Positions 17,610-27,799 of a DNA stretch of 64,000 nt are shown piece by piece. This stretch comes from Bacteroidaceae bacterium (GTDB lineage Bacteria > Bacteroidota > Bacteroidia > Bacteroidales > Bacteroidaceae), in assembly GCA_017442855.1 (NCBI GenBank), contig JAFSPM010000045.1, positions 248,001 to 312,000 on the forward strand. The letters run 5' to 3'. Position 1 is the first letter of the stretch, and every line of letters begins with the position of its first letter. The notes below the pieces were generated by a model. It was given only the letters and a program-made list of their open reading frames with translations, made no database searches and had not been told where the DNA came from. Both the position numbers and the translations under genes were made by a program.

Positions 17610-19658
17610 TTATTTCATCAATTCAATGCTACGCTTTATAAAAATACTCAATGCTTCACCCTTCAGCAAGCCGTTTTGCAACAGGGCTAGATCAATAAGC
17701 TGTTTCACTTGCTGGTTCTTGCTTGCATAGTCAGCATACACTGCATCTTTCTTTTTCTTCAGCTCGTCCCACTGCTTGTCAAGCTCTGAAACCTTATCTT
17801 TGTCGGTTTGTGGAATCTCATCACCTTTCTTTCCCTTTTGCTGGTCTTTCAGCTCGTTACGCTGCTTAGTCACCTCATCCATCTTTTGCTGGATAGGGGC
17901 AACATTGGCCTGACAGTTGGCTTCCTCGTCACTGATGATATCCTTCACCAACTTGTGGTCGCTGTTCAGTACTACATTATACATATCCGGCATCTCGCCA
18001 TAGAAGCTCATGCCAGTCTGTATGTTGGCCATCTCCTTCATACGGCGCATGTATTCGCTTTGCGTAATGATGATAGGGGTATTGTTTTCACCCATTGCCT
18101 GTGTCATTACCTCAAACTCGGTTTTAGCCAACTTAGGCATCTGCATCTTAAAGATGGTGTTAATGGCTTCCAGCTGACTGCCGCTCAATGTATTGGCTTT
18201 CTTGTCTTCCTTCACAATCAAGTTGTCAATCACATCACTATCCACACGGGTGAAGCGGCATTTCTCCAATTTCTGCTCTAACATGCTCACTACGGCAATA
18301 TCCAGCTGACCGTCCATCAACAGCACATTATAGCCCTTGCTGGCAGCAGCTTCAATAAAGCTGTACTGCTCGTCCTTATTGTTAGCATACAGATAGATCA
18401 GGTTGCCGTCCTTATCTGTTTGGTTGTCCTTGATTAAAGTCTTGTATTCATCGAATGTGTAGCTCTTTCCATCTGTATCGGTAAACAGGGCAAAGTCTTT
18501 CGCACGATCGTAGAAATCTTCCTGTGTCAGCATGCCATAATCAATGAAAATCTTCAGGTCATTCCATTTTTCCTCAAACTGTTTACGGTCTTTCTTGAAG
18601 ATATCCTGCAAGCGGTCTGACACCTTCTTAGTGATATAGGTAGAAATCTTCTTCACGTTCGCATCGCTCTGCAAATAAGAACGAGAAACATTCAATGGAA
18701 TGTCAGGCGAATCCAGTACGCCATGCAGTAAAGTCAAGAAATCGGGTACGATGCCTTCTACTGAATCTGTTACATACACCTGATTGCAATATAACTGGAT
18801 CTTGTTCTTGTTCAGTTCTAAATTGCTCTTTACCTTCGGGAAATATAAGATACCCGTAAGGTTGAACGGATAATCCACATTCAGGTGAATCCAAAACAAT
18901 GGCTCGTCGGACATAGGATAGAGTGACGAGTAGAACTTTTTATAATCCTCATCCTTCAACTCTGATGGGGTACGTGTCCAAAGAGGTGTGGTATCGTTGA
19001 TGATATTGTTTTCCTTTGTCTCCACCTGCTTTCCATCTTTCCATTCCTTCTTTTTCCCAAATGCCACAGGTACAGGTAAGAAGCGGCAATACTTCTTCAG
19101 TAATCCTTCAATACGGCTTTGCTCGAGAAACTCCTTACAGTCGTCATCGATATACAATACAATGTCAGTACCGCGCCCCGGCTTGTCAGTTTCTTCCAGT
19201 GTAAACTCAGGACTACCATCGCAAGTCCATTTCACTGCTTGAGCCCCTTCTTTGCATGACCTAGTGATGATTTCCACCTTCTTGGCCACCATAAAGGCAG
19301 AGTAGAATCCTAATCCAAAGTGACCGATAATGGCGTTGGCGTCGTTCTTATACTTCTCCAGGAAGTCATTAGCGCCAGAGAAAGCTATCTGGTTGATATA
19401 CTTATCAATTTCCTCAGCTGTCATACCAATACCACGATCAGAGACCGTAATGGTTTTCTTGTCCAACTTCACCTCCACGGTCAAGTCGCCCAACTCACCC
19501 TTGAAATCACCCATCGATGCCAGGGTCTTTATTTTCTGTGTTGCGTCAACTGCGTTAGAAACTAATTCGCGCAGGAAAATTTCATTCTCGCTATACAAAA
19601 ACTTCTTGATAACGGGGAAAATGTTCTCGGTAGTTACACCAATATTACCTTTTTGCAT
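17610..19658 (-). CDS. htpG: Hsp90-family chaperone HtpG
   Basis: HtpG is the cytoplasmic ATP-dependent Hsp90. The start MQKGNIGVTTENIFPVIKKF is chosen because the longer reading frame (to 19856) adds 66 residues with no family match that run through a repeat. GHKL ATPase motifs are present: ELVSNAVDA, SDRGIGM and IGHFGLGFYSAF. The resulting 682 residues fit Bacteroidetes HtpG proteins. It lies 246 bp downstream of clpC on the same strand, in a stretch rich in stress-response genes. Confidence 0.96.
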   Translation of the reverse strand: MQKGNIGVTTENIFPVIKKFLYSENEIFLRELVSNAVDATQKIKTLASMGDFKGELGDLTVEVKLDKKTITVSDRGIGMTAEEIDKYINQIAFSGANDFLEKYKNDANAIIGHFGLGFYSAFMVAKKVEIITRSCKEGAQAVKWTCDGSPEFTLEETDKPGRGTDIVLYIDDDCKEFLEQSRIEGLLKKYCRFLPVPVAFGKKKEWKDGKQVETKENNIINDTTPLWTRTPSELKDEDYKKFYSSLYPMSDEPLFWIHLNVDYPFNLTGILYFPKVKSNLELNKNKIQLYCNQVYVTDSVEGIVPDFLTLLHGVLDSPDIPLNVSRSYLQSDANVKKISTYITKKVSDRLQDIFKKDRKQFEEKWNDLKIFIDYGMLTQEDFYDRAKDFALFTDTDGKSYTFDEYKTLIKDNQTDKDGNLIYLYANNKDEQYSFIEAAASKGYNVLLMDGQLDIAVVSMLEQKLEKCRFTRVDSDVIDNLIVKEDKKANTLSGSQLEAINTIFKMQMPKLAKTEFEVMTQAMGENNTPIIITQSEYMRRMKEMANIQTGMSFYGEMPDMYNVVLNSDHKLVKDIISDEEANCQANVAPIQQKMDEVTKQRNELKDQQKGKKGDEIPQTDKDKVSELDKQWDELKKKKDAVYADYASKNQQVKQLIDLALLQNGLLKGEALSIFIKRSIELMK

Positions 19659-19820
19659 AATATTAAATTTTAAAATTATTTCTTTTTTCGTAGCACTCCC
19701 TTTAGCCTCTTCGAGGTATCTTCCCACAAGCGGGTGAGGAGTAGGGGCCTTACCATCTTTTATTGTCAAAAAAAATGCCAGCCCGGACGGACTGACATAA
19801 TGACAAACCTTTACAGGTTT

Positions 19821-19890
19821 TGTCCATTTTTTCACGACTCGCCAAAACTCAAGCAAGCTTGGTTTTGCCCTCGCTGCTCCAAAAAGTGTC
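19821..19890 (+). repeat. Palindromic intergenic repeat, copy A
   Basis: This ~70-bp imperfect palindrome lies between clpC and htpG. Its ends are related to two other copies in the window (51865-51934 in reverse, 58530-58597): a TCACGACTCG block and a CCCTCGCTGCTCC block. The middle is a copy-specific hairpin, here AAAAC-CAAGC/GCTTG-GTTTT. The remainder of 19659-19904 shows no gene. Confidence 0.7.
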
Positions 19891-19904
19891 GTAAAAAGAG
19901 GTAA

Positions 19905-22439
19905 TTACTTAGTGAAAGTAAGCTTATCAGCCTCCTTATCATACGTCACCGTAATCGTAGCGCCCTCGGGGATGTTATCGTTAATGATCAGTTCCGACAA
20001 CTCATCCTCCAAGTAGTTCTGGATGGCACGTTTCAGTGGTCGTGCGCCAAACTGCACATCATAGCCTTTCTTACTTAAGTATTGCTTCACTTGATTATCA
20101 ATAACCAACTTATAACCAATACTCTCTATACGCTTCTCCAAAGCCTCTAATTCCAGGTCCACAATCTGTAGGATAGCCTCTTCATTCAGCTGGTCGAAGG
20201 TGATAATCTCATCGATGCGGTTTAGGAACTCCGGTGCAAATTGCTTGTTCAGTGCCTTCTGGATCACATTGCGAGAATACTCTTTGTCATTAGCACGCTG
20301 ACTTGCATTGAAGCCGATACCGCCACCGAACTCCTTCAGCTGACGGGTACCAATGTTCGAAGTCATAATCACTACCGTATTCTTAAAATCTACAGTTCTG
20401 CCAAAACTGTCAGTCAGTCTGCCTTCATCGAGCAACTGCAACAGGATGTTGAACACCTTTGGATGAGCTTTTTCTATCTCATCCAACAATACGATAGAGT
20501 AGGGCTTACGGCGTACTTTCTCAGTCAGTTGTCCACCCTCTTCATAGACTACATAGCCCGGAGGCGCACCTATCAGACGTGATACATTGAACTGATCGGT
20601 ATATTCGCTCATATCTACACGGATCAAAGCATCGGTCGAGCCAAACATAAACTGCGCCAGTTGCTGTGCCAGATAGGTTTTACCCACACCTGTAGGACCT
20701 AAGAACAAGAAGGTGCCGATAGGGTGGTTAGGTTCTTTCAGTCCGATGCGGCTACGTAAGATAGCTTTCGTAATCTTGTTGATGGCATCGTCCTGTGCAA
20801 TCACATGATGCTTCAGCTCCTCCTTCATGCCAGCCAGTCGAATGCCCTCCGACTGAGCCAGTTTTTGCACAGGAATTCCAGACATCATGGATACCACGTC
20901 AGCAATCATTTCTGCATCCACCTCTTTTCGGTTGCCCTTCATGCTCTTTTCCCATTCCACCTTCATGGCTTCCAGCTCTACAGACAACTCTTTCACCTTG
21001 TCACGGAAACTGGCAGCCAATTCGTAGTTCTGTTCTTTTACTGCCTCAGATTTCTGCTCAATGGCAGCAGCTATTTCTTTTTCCTTGTCCTCTATTTCAA
21101 CCGGCACACTTACATTGGTTAGGTGTACACGAGAACCAGCTTCGTCCATAGCATCAATGGCCTTGTCAGGGAACTGACGGTCAGTGATATAACGATCGGT
21201 GAGCTTCACACAAGCCAACAATGCATCTTCGGTGTATGTCACGTTATGATGGTCCTCATATTTCACCTTGATATTCTGCAAGATCTGCAGCGTTTCTTCG
21301 GGGGTGGTAGGTTCTACTATTACTTTCTGGAAGCGGCGGTCAAGTGCCCCGTCTTTCTCGATGGTTTTCTTGAATTCGTCCACCGTTGTGGCACCGATGC
21401 ACTGAATCTCACCCCTCGACAATGCAGGCTTCAGCATGTTGGCAGCATCCATCGAGCCCGATGCAGCACCAGCACCAATAATTGTATGGATTTCATCGAT
21501 AAACAAGATGATGTCAGGATTGCTCTGCAGCTCCTTCATAATAGTACGCAGGCGTTCCTCAAACTGTCCGCGATACTTCGTGCCGGCCACCACAGCCGCC
21601 ATGTCGAGCATCATCACACGCTTGTTGAACAGCATGCGCGACACCTTCTGTTGTACGATACGTATGGCCAATCCTTCCACAATGGCCGATTTACCCACAC
21701 CAGGCTCACCTATTAGGATAGGATTGTTCTTCTTGCGGCGACTTAGGATCTGTGCCACACGCTCAATCTCCTTCTCTCTACCCACCACAGGATCCAGTTT
21801 GCCCTCAGCGGCAGCCTTGGTAATGTCGGTACCAAAATTGTTCAAAGCAGGTGTGTCTTTCTGTGTATGAGGAAATGATGCTGCTTGTTGTGTATATTTC
21901 TGATTGCCAGATGGGTTACTTGAGCTTTTCTTGAAGGTGTCTTCCTCTTCTTCGTCATCCAGGTCGTCATCTTCTGTGTAGCCCATACCATCTTGTGTGT
22001 TTGTCTGCTTCTTTTCCACCAGATTCAACGTCTTGCGGTAATCCAGTCCACAGTCAGCTAGCGTACTGGCAGCATCGGTGTTATTATCTTTCAGAATAGC
22101 CAGTAGCAGGTGTTCGCTATCCACCTGTTCGTTTTTCAGTAAGCGTGCCTCCAATAAACTGATGCGCATGATGCGCCCAGCCTCTGCATTCAATGGCAAG
22201 TCGGCGATAGCAGGTAGCCCCTCTACAGCACTTAGTTTCAGCGTTTCTTCCAAATGAATCTTCAGTTCCAGTAGGTCAACGTTTTGAATCTTTAGTAGCT
22301 CTATCGCTTTTCCATTCCTTTCACGCAAGATGCCCAGCAATAAATGCTCAGGAGCTATACTGCTGTTCTTTAGTCTGTTGGCTTCTTCCTTGCTGAAGTG
22401 TACAATGTTTGTTATTCTCTTAGAAAATCTGTTTTCCAT
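19905..22439 (-). CDS. clpC: ATP-dependent Clp protease ATPase ClpC
   Basis: The 844-residue Hsp100 unfoldase feeds substrates to ClpP. It has the two-repeat Clp N-domain (1-145), an acidic linker with [11 protein letters not shown] (about 160), AAA1 with GEPGVGKSA, a UVR-type motif ([18 protein letters not shown]) and AAA2 with GPTGVGKTY. The UVR motif and short middle region separate it from ClpB. The promoter region is upstream of 22440, back to back with gyrA. No clpP is in the window. Confidence 0.95.
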   Translation of the reverse strand: MENRFSKRITNIVHFSKEEANRLKNSSIAPEHLLLGILRERNGKAIELLKIQNVDLLELKIHLEETLKLSAVEGLPAIADLPLNAEAGRIMRISLLEARLLKNEQVDSEHLLLAILKDNNTDAASTLADCGLDYRKTLNLVEKKQTNTQDGMGYTEDDDLDDEEEEDTFKKSSSNPSGNQKYTQQAASFPHTQKDTPALNNFGTDITKAAAEGKLDPVVGREKEIERVAQILSRRKKNNPILIGEPGVGKSAIVEGLAIRIVQQKVSRMLFNKRVMMLDMAAVVAGTKYRGQFEERLRTIMKELQSNPDIILFIDEIHTIIGAGAASGSMDAANMLKPALSRGEIQCIGATTVDEFKKTIEKDGALDRRFQKVIVEPTTPEETLQILQNIKVKYEDHHNVTYTEDALLACVKLTDRYITDRQFPDKAIDAMDEAGSRVHLTNVSVPVEIEDKEKEIAAAIEQKSEAVKEQNYELAASFRDKVKELSVELEAMKVEWEKSMKGNRKEVDAEMIADVVSMMSGIPVQKLAQSEGIRLAGMKEELKHHVIAQDDAINKITKAILRSRIGLKEPNHPIGTFLFLGPTGVGKTYLAQQLAQFMFGSTDALIRVDMSEYTDQFNVSRLIGAPPGYVVYEEGGQLTEKVRRKPYSIVLLDEIEKAHPKVFNILLQLLDEGRLTDSFGRTVDFKNTVVIMTSNIGTRQLKEFGGGIGFNASQRANDKEYSRNVIQKALNKQFAPEFLNRIDEIITFDQLNEEAILQIVDLELEALEKRIESIGYKLVIDNQVKQYLSKKGYDVQFGARPLKRAIQNYLEDELSELIINDNIPEGATITVTYDKEADKLTFTK

Positions 22440-22639
22440 TTATCTATAAATCTCTTCTCGGTTAAATCTTAATCCATTGCCTTGCAAAGATACGAAATTG
22501 TTTCATATCCCCACATGAATCTTACAAATAATGTGCCAAATTATTTTTTTGCCCCAAACGCTTTCGTATGTCACAAAAAAGTAGTAATTTTACACGGTTT
22601 TTTGTATAAAGCCTCAAAATAGACAATTAATAAAACAAA

Positions 22640-25183
22640 ATGATCAATCAAGACAGAATTATAAAAGTCAACATCGAGGAGGAGATGAAGTCCTCATACA
22701 TAGACTATTCCATGTCTGTGATAGTAGCTCGTGCCCTCCCGGATGTAAGAGACGGCTTCAAGCCTGTACATCGTAGAATCCTTTATGGTATGAAACAAGT
22801 TGGTAACACTTCCGACAAGGCGTATAAGAAATGCGCTCGTGTTGTAGGTGAGGTGCTTGGTAAATACCACCCACATGGCGACTCGTCCGTATATGGTGCT
22901 TTAGTGCGTATGGCACAGCCTTGGGCATTGCGCTACATGCTGGTTGACGGACAGGGTAACTTTGGCTCTGTTGACGGTGACGGACCGGCTGCTATGCGAT
23001 ATACCGAATGCCGTTTGCGTAAGTTGGGCGAGGAGATGATGCAGGACCTCGATAAGGATACCGTTGACATGCAGCCCAACTTCGACAACGAGGAGTTTGA
23101 GCCTACAGTCATGCCAACTCGCATACCTAACCTGTTGGTAAATGGCGCATCAGGTATTGCTGTAGGTATGGCCACTAATATGCCTACCCATAATTTGAGC
23201 GAGGTGATTGATGCTTGTGTGGCATACGTAGATAATAACGACATCACCGTCGATGAACTCATGCAGTATGTCAAGGGCCCCGACTTCCCTACAGGAGGTA
23301 TCATCCTGGGTACCCAGGGCATCCGCGAGTCATACGAAACGGGTAGGGGTCGCATTGTTGTACGCGGCAAGGCAGATATTGAGACCGGCGCTACTCACGA
23401 CAAGATCGTTATCAGCGAAATTCCTTACGGCGTCAACAAGGCCGAACTCATTAAATACATTGCTGACCTAGCGAACGACAAGAAGATTGAGGGCATTGCC
23501 AATGCTAACGATGAGAGCGATCGCGAGGGTATGCGAATCGTAATAGATGTTAAAAGGGATGCCAATGCCAATGTTTTGTTGAATAAATTATACAAGCTGA
23601 CGCAGTTGCAGACCTCCTTCAGCGTTAACAATGTAGCATTGGTACACGGAAGGCCACGCCTGCTGACCCTGCGCGACATGATTAAATACTTCATCGAGCA
23701 TCGTCACGAAGTGGTGATACGTCGTACTAAATTCGACCTGGCTAAGGCAAAAGAGAGGGCACATATCCTCGAAGGCCTGATTATTGCCAGCGACAATATC
23801 GATGAAGTGGTACATATCATCCGAGCAGCTAAGTCTCCTAACGATGCCATTGAAGGACTGATGAAGCGTTTCGAGTTGGATGAGGTTCAGGCAAAGGCCA
23901 TTGTAGAGATGCGCTTACGCCAACTTACAGGTCTGATGCAGGATCAATTGCATGCTGAATATAAAGAGATTGAAGAAAAGATAGCGTTCTATGAATTGAT
24001 TCTTTCTGACGAAGAGGTTTGCCGCAAGGTCATCAAGGATGAGTTGATAGAGGTTAAAGATAAATATGGTGATGAGCGCAAGACGGAGATCAGTATGATG
24101 GATGGTGACATCAATCCTGAGGACTACTATCCTGATGATGAAGTGGTGATTACTATCTCTCATCTGGGCTACATCAAGTGCACACCACTGCATGAGTTCC
24201 GTACACAGAACCGTGGCGGTGTTGGTTCAAAGGGCTCTAATACGCGCACCGAGGACTTCGTGGAGCATATTTACCCGGCTACGATGCATAACACCATGAT
24301 GTTCTTTACCCAGAAAGGCCGTTGTTACTGGCTCAAGGTTTATCAGATTCCTATGGAGGGCAAGACCTCTAAGGGCCGTGCCATCCAGAACCTGCTGAAC
24401 ATCGAACCAGATGACAAGGTAACAGCATACCTGCGCGTGAAGAATCTGGCAGACGCTGAGTTCAACAACAGTCACTACGTGGTGTTCTGTACCAAGAATG
24501 GTATTATCAAGAAGACCAGTCTGACTGAGTACTCTCGTCCACGACAGAATGGCGTCAACGCCATCAATATTTTGGAAGGTGATAAGGTGATTGAGGTACG
24601 CCTTACTGACGGTGATAACGAGATCATCATGGCCAACAAGAACGGTCGTGCCATCCGATTCAACGAGACGCTGGTTCGTGCTATGGGCCGTACAGCTACT
24701 GGTGTGAAGGGTATGACGTTAGATGAAGACGGTCAGGACGAAGTAGTAGGTATGGTATGCGTGAAGGATTCTGAGAACGAAACCATCATGGTGGTATCAG
24801 AGCAGGGCTTCGGCAAGCGCTCAGATATTGAAGATTACCGCAAGACCAACCGTGGTGCCAAGGGTGTGAAGACCCTCAACATCACCGAGAAGACCGGTAA
24901 GCTGGTAACCATCAAGACGGTAACGGAAGAAAATGACCTGATGATCATCAACAAGTCGGGCATCACCATCCGCCTGAAGGTGGCTGATGTGAGAATCATG
25001 GGGCGAGCTACTCAGGGTGTAAAGCTCATCAACCTCGAGAAACGCAACGACGAGATAGGTTCTGTATGCAAGGTCATGTCAGAGTCAGAAGAAGAGGAGA
25101 TTGAGCAGAGCGCTAATCAAATGGAAGATATCCAGCCTGAAAATCCTATGCAGGAAGACGAAGGAACTCAGACTGAATTATAA
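22640..25183 (+). CDS. gyrA: DNA gyrase subunit A
   Basis: GyrA is the DNA cleavage and rejoining subunit of gyrase. The 847-residue protein has the catalytic Tyr121 in AAMRYTE, the quinolone-determining region GKYHPHGDSSVYGALVRMAQ (76-95) and a GyrA box in the C-terminal wheel (QNRGGVGSKG), which separates it from ParC. The equivalent of E. coli Ser83 is Ser82; the equivalent of Asp87 is Gly86. The acidic C-terminal tail is usual. It is divergent from clpC. Confidence 0.97.
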   Translation: MINQDRIIKVNIEEEMKSSYIDYSMSVIVARALPDVRDGFKPVHRRILYGMKQVGNTSDKAYKKCARVVGEVLGKYHPHGDSSVYGALVRMAQPWALRYMLVDGQGNFGSVDGDGPAAMRYTECRLRKLGEEMMQDLDKDTVDMQPNFDNEEFEPTVMPTRIPNLLVNGASGIAVGMATNMPTHNLSEVIDACVAYVDNNDITVDELMQYVKGPDFPTGGIILGTQGIRESYETGRGRIVVRGKADIETGATHDKIVISEIPYGVNKAELIKYIADLANDKKIEGIANANDESDREGMRIVIDVKRDANANVLLNKLYKLTQLQTSFSVNNVALVHGRPRLLTLRDMIKYFIEHRHEVVIRRTKFDLAKAKERAHILEGLIIASDNIDEVVHIIRAAKSPNDAIEGLMKRFELDEVQAKAIVEMRLRQLTGLMQDQLHAEYKEIEEKIAFYELILSDEEVCRKVIKDELIEVKDKYGDERKTEISMMDGDINPEDYYPDDEVVITISHLGYIKCTPLHEFRTQNRGGVGSKGSNTRTEDFVEHIYPATMHNTMMFFTQKGRCYWLKVYQIPMEGKTSKGRAIQNLLNIEPDDKVTAYLRVKNLADAEFNNSHYVVFCTKNGIIKKTSLTEYSRPRQNGVNAINILEGDKVIEVRLTDGDNEIIMANKNGRAIRFNETLVRAMGRTATGVKGMTLDEDGQDEVVGMVCVKDSENETIMVVSEQGFGKRSDIEDYRKTNRGAKGVKTLNITEKTGKLVTIKTVTEENDLMIINKSGITIRLKVADVRIMGRATQGVKLINLEKRNDEIGSVCKVMSESEEEEIEQSANQMEDIQPENPMQEDEGTQTEL

Positions 25184-25226
25184 ATAATGAATGAAAGTAA
25201 TAATTAATTTAATTTATTTTTTGTCT

Positions 25227-26429
25227 ATGAAGAAGTTATTTTTATCTATGGCTTTTGTTTTGGTAGCCGGCGGTGCTTTCGCACAGATGGACGCCGTTAA
25301 AAATGCTACCAAAGCAGGTAACAAGGGTGATTTTGCTACTGCAGAATCATTGATCCAACAGGCTCTGAACAATCCAGAGACTGCTAATCTGGCTGACACA
25401 TGGTATGCAGCTGGTCAGATTCAACAGAAGAAAGGTGCTAAGCAGCTGGAAAACCAGATCAAGCGCCAAGGTTTTGACGAAGCAGCTATGTATGATGCAG
25501 CTCTGCAGATGACAAAGTACTTCCTGAAGGCAGACCAGTTGCCAGATCAGAAAGGCAAGATGAATGCTTTCACTTCTAAGATGGCTTCTGCTATCATGGC
25601 CGATAGAGGTAACCTCGTAAATGGTGGTGTGTCAGCTTATCGTTCTAATGAAGAGGCTGGTTATGCTAAGGCTTTAGACTTCTTTGGCACCTATGTTGAC
25701 TTGGCAAATGCTCCTATGTTTAAGAACCAGGCTGCTGTCGTTAACGATACCTTGGTTCCCACCATTGCATACTATGCAACTTTGGTAGCAAACGAAGCTA
25801 AGAACTACGCTGCTGTTGAGAAATATGCTACTATTGCACAGGGCGATAAGGAGAATGGAGCTACTGCTGCTCAGCTGCTTGTAGAGGCTCTGAAGAAGCA
25901 GGAGAAAACCGATCAGATGCTGAACGTATTGAAGGAAGCCCTCAACAAATACCCAACCAACCAGGGTCTGTTCGCTAATATGATTGACTACTATAGCTCA
26001 CAGGAGAAGTACGACGAGGCTTTGGCATTTGCTGACCAGCAGATTGCTAAGGATCCTAGCAACTATTTCTTCTACTATGTAAAAGGCTTTGTTTATTCTC
26101 TGACTAAGGATTATGACAATGCCATTGAACAGTACAAGAATTGCATCAGCAAGAAAGAAGACTATGCAGAGGCTTATCACGACTTAGGCAACTTGTATGA
26201 GATCAAGGCTCAGGAGTTCTCTGAGACAGCTTCAGCTAATCCTAACGATCCTAAGTTTGAGGAAGATGCTAAGACTCTGCGTGGTTTCTACGAGCAGGCA
26301 CGTCCTTACTACGAGAAGGCTCGTCAGCTGGCTCCTGATAATGTAAGTCTGTGGAAGCAGGGCTTGGGCCGTGTTTACTACAACCTGCAGATGGAGAAAG
26401 AGTATGAGGAAGTAATGCAGGCTTATTAA
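25227..26429 (+). CDS. Exported TPR protein
   Basis: The chosen ATG gives a clear signal peptide (MKKLFLSMAFVLVAGGAFAQ); an upstream start at 25191 would place a hydrophobic extension before it. The roughly 400-residue mature protein is made of tetratricopeptide repeats, clearest at 265-340 (KYDEALAFADQQIAKDPSNY, then DYDNAIEQYKNCISKKEDYA). TPR proteins are scaffolds, here in the periplasm. It is the first of two adjacent paralogues and follows gyrA by 43 bp; the first hairpin after it suggests its own 3' end. Confidence 0.85.
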   Translation: MKKLFLSMAFVLVAGGAFAQMDAVKNATKAGNKGDFATAESLIQQALNNPETANLADTWYAAGQIQQKKGAKQLENQIKRQGFDEAAMYDAALQMTKYFLKADQLPDQKGKMNAFTSKMASAIMADRGNLVNGGVSAYRSNEEAGYAKALDFFGTYVDLANAPMFKNQAAVVNDTLVPTIAYYATLVANEAKNYAAVEKYATIAQGDKENGATAAQLLVEALKKQEKTDQMLNVLKEALNKYPTNQGLFANMIDYYSSQEKYDEALAFADQQIAKDPSNYFFYYVKGFVYSLTKDYDNAIEQYKNCISKKEDYAEAYHDLGNLYEIKAQEFSETASANPNDPKFEEDAKTLRGFYEQARPYYEKARQLAPDNVSLWKQGLGRVYYNLQMEKEYEEVMQAY

Positions 26430-26439
26430 TAGCCGAATC

Positions 26440-26508
26440 ACCGCAATATTGCGGTCAAACAATAATATGGGAACCCTGGAAGCACACACTTTTGGGGTTC
26501 CCATATTA
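26440..26508 (+). terminator. Two hairpins between the TPR paralogues
   Basis: ACCGCAATATTGCGGT (26440-26455) is a perfect palindrome. TAATATGGGAACCC (26463-26476) pairs perfectly with 26495-26508. The second has no strong T-run, so it may stabilise or attenuate the transcript rather than end it. Confidence 0.6.
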
Positions 26509-26533
26509 ATAATGAAGAATTCTTATTTTTAAT

Positions 26534-27769
26534 ATGGTACGGAAACTACTTATTTTATTTTTGCTGTTAGCCATCCCGTTTAGCTTTATCTTTTCACAGA
26601 ACGACGTTTTGAAACAAGCCAAGGCCACATTCAAGAAAGGCGATGTGAAAGAGTTGCAGAAGATGGTGGACAAGATCATTGTTGATCCATCTACCAAGAA
26701 CGACCCAGACACCTGGTATGTATCGGGCAGGGTACAGCAAAGAAAAGCCGAACAGCAGATGGAGAAAGCCTATCTGCGCAAGCCCTACGACACACTCACT
26801 ATTTACAACAGCGTGCTCAATATGACGCAATATTTTCTGCGTTGCGACTCGCTGGCACAACTCGAAACAAAACCAGGCAAAATTAATAAATACCGTAAAG
26901 ACATGCAGCAATCCATTTTAGCAGACAAAGGCAACCTGCTGAATGGAGGTATCTATTATTACAACCATGCCACGGAGGGTGACACTGTGAACTTGTCCAA
27001 GGCACGTGATTTCTTTGGCACCTATGTCGATGCTACCATGAGCGATATGTTCGCCCTCGACAACCTTTTGCCACGTGATTCTGTATTCTCACAGGTGGCC
27101 TATTATGCTAGTTTGGCAGCAGTGCGTATCGGCGACTATCCCAGTGTGCTGAAATATGCGCCTTATGCTGAAGATGATGCTACAGTTGGGCAGTACGCTA
27201 TGGAGTTTTTGGCACAGGCCTATAAGCAAAACGGAAACACTACGGCTTGGATTGAAACCCTAAAGCGTGCTATAGAGAAACATCCGCAAGATGACTATTT
27301 CTTTGCCAACCTTATAGACTATTATGGTAGTCAGGACAAATACGACGAGGCTTTGGAGTTCGCTAACGGGATGTTGGCGAAAGCCCCTGGTAATTATTAT
27401 TACCTTTTCGTCAAGGGTTTCCTTTATCACAGCATGAAACGCTACAACGATGCTTTGGCCTACTATAAGCGTTCCATCAAGGCCAATCCAGATTATGCCG
27501 AGGCCTACAGCAATGTCGGACTGGTATATTGTCTGCAAGCGCAGGATTTCTCTCAGGAAGCGGTGACCGATATTAAAGACCCTCGCTATCCCGTTGATCA
27601 GGCACAACTCAAGTCATACTACGAAAATGCCCTGCCATACTACGAGAAGGCGCGCGAGCTCAAGCCCAATGACCGTACCCTTTGGCTTAACGGCCTTCAT
27701 CGTGTGTATTACAATCTCAGTATGGGGGATAAGTTTAACGAGATTGATGCATTAATCAACAACCAGTAA
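26534..27769 (+). CDS. Exported TPR protein, paralogue of the upstream gene
   Basis: The 411-residue protein has a signal peptide (MVRKLLILFLLLAIPFSFIF, cleavage near SQ) and the same domain plan as the gene before it. Shared landmarks include DPDTWYVSGRVQQRK against LADTWYAAGQIQQKK, ARDFFGTYVD against ALDFFGTYVD, and DNAL/DNAI-type repeat helices. It arose by tandem duplication. Function is unknown; the pair may form a periplasmic scaffold. Confidence 0.85.
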   Translation: MVRKLLILFLLLAIPFSFIFSQNDVLKQAKATFKKGDVKELQKMVDKIIVDPSTKNDPDTWYVSGRVQQRKAEQQMEKAYLRKPYDTLTIYNSVLNMTQYFLRCDSLAQLETKPGKINKYRKDMQQSILADKGNLLNGGIYYYNHATEGDTVNLSKARDFFGTYVDATMSDMFALDNLLPRDSVFSQVAYYASLAAVRIGDYPSVLKYAPYAEDDATVGQYAMEFLAQAYKQNGNTTAWIETLKRAIEKHPQDDYFFANLIDYYGSQDKYDEALEFANGMLAKAPGNYYYLFVKGFLYHSMKRYNDALAYYKRSIKANPDYAEAYSNVGLVYCLQAQDFSQEAVTDIKDPRYPVDQAQLKSYYENALPYYEKARELKPNDRTLWLNGLHRVYYNLSMGDKFNEIDALINNQ

Positions 27770-27799
27770 TTCTTTAGAAGACAATACCTGTTTTTTTTC

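Noticed and set aside
19659-19856. 66-residue N-terminal extension of HtpG
   Set aside because: The extension has no Hsp90 similarity and is read through repeat copy A; the family start MQKGNIGV at 19658 fits all homologues.
22865-22900. Quinolone resistance from Gly86 in GyrA (E. coli position 87)
   Set aside because: Asp is the usual residue in E. coli, but this position varies in Bacteroidetes, so Gly cannot be read as an acquired mutation.
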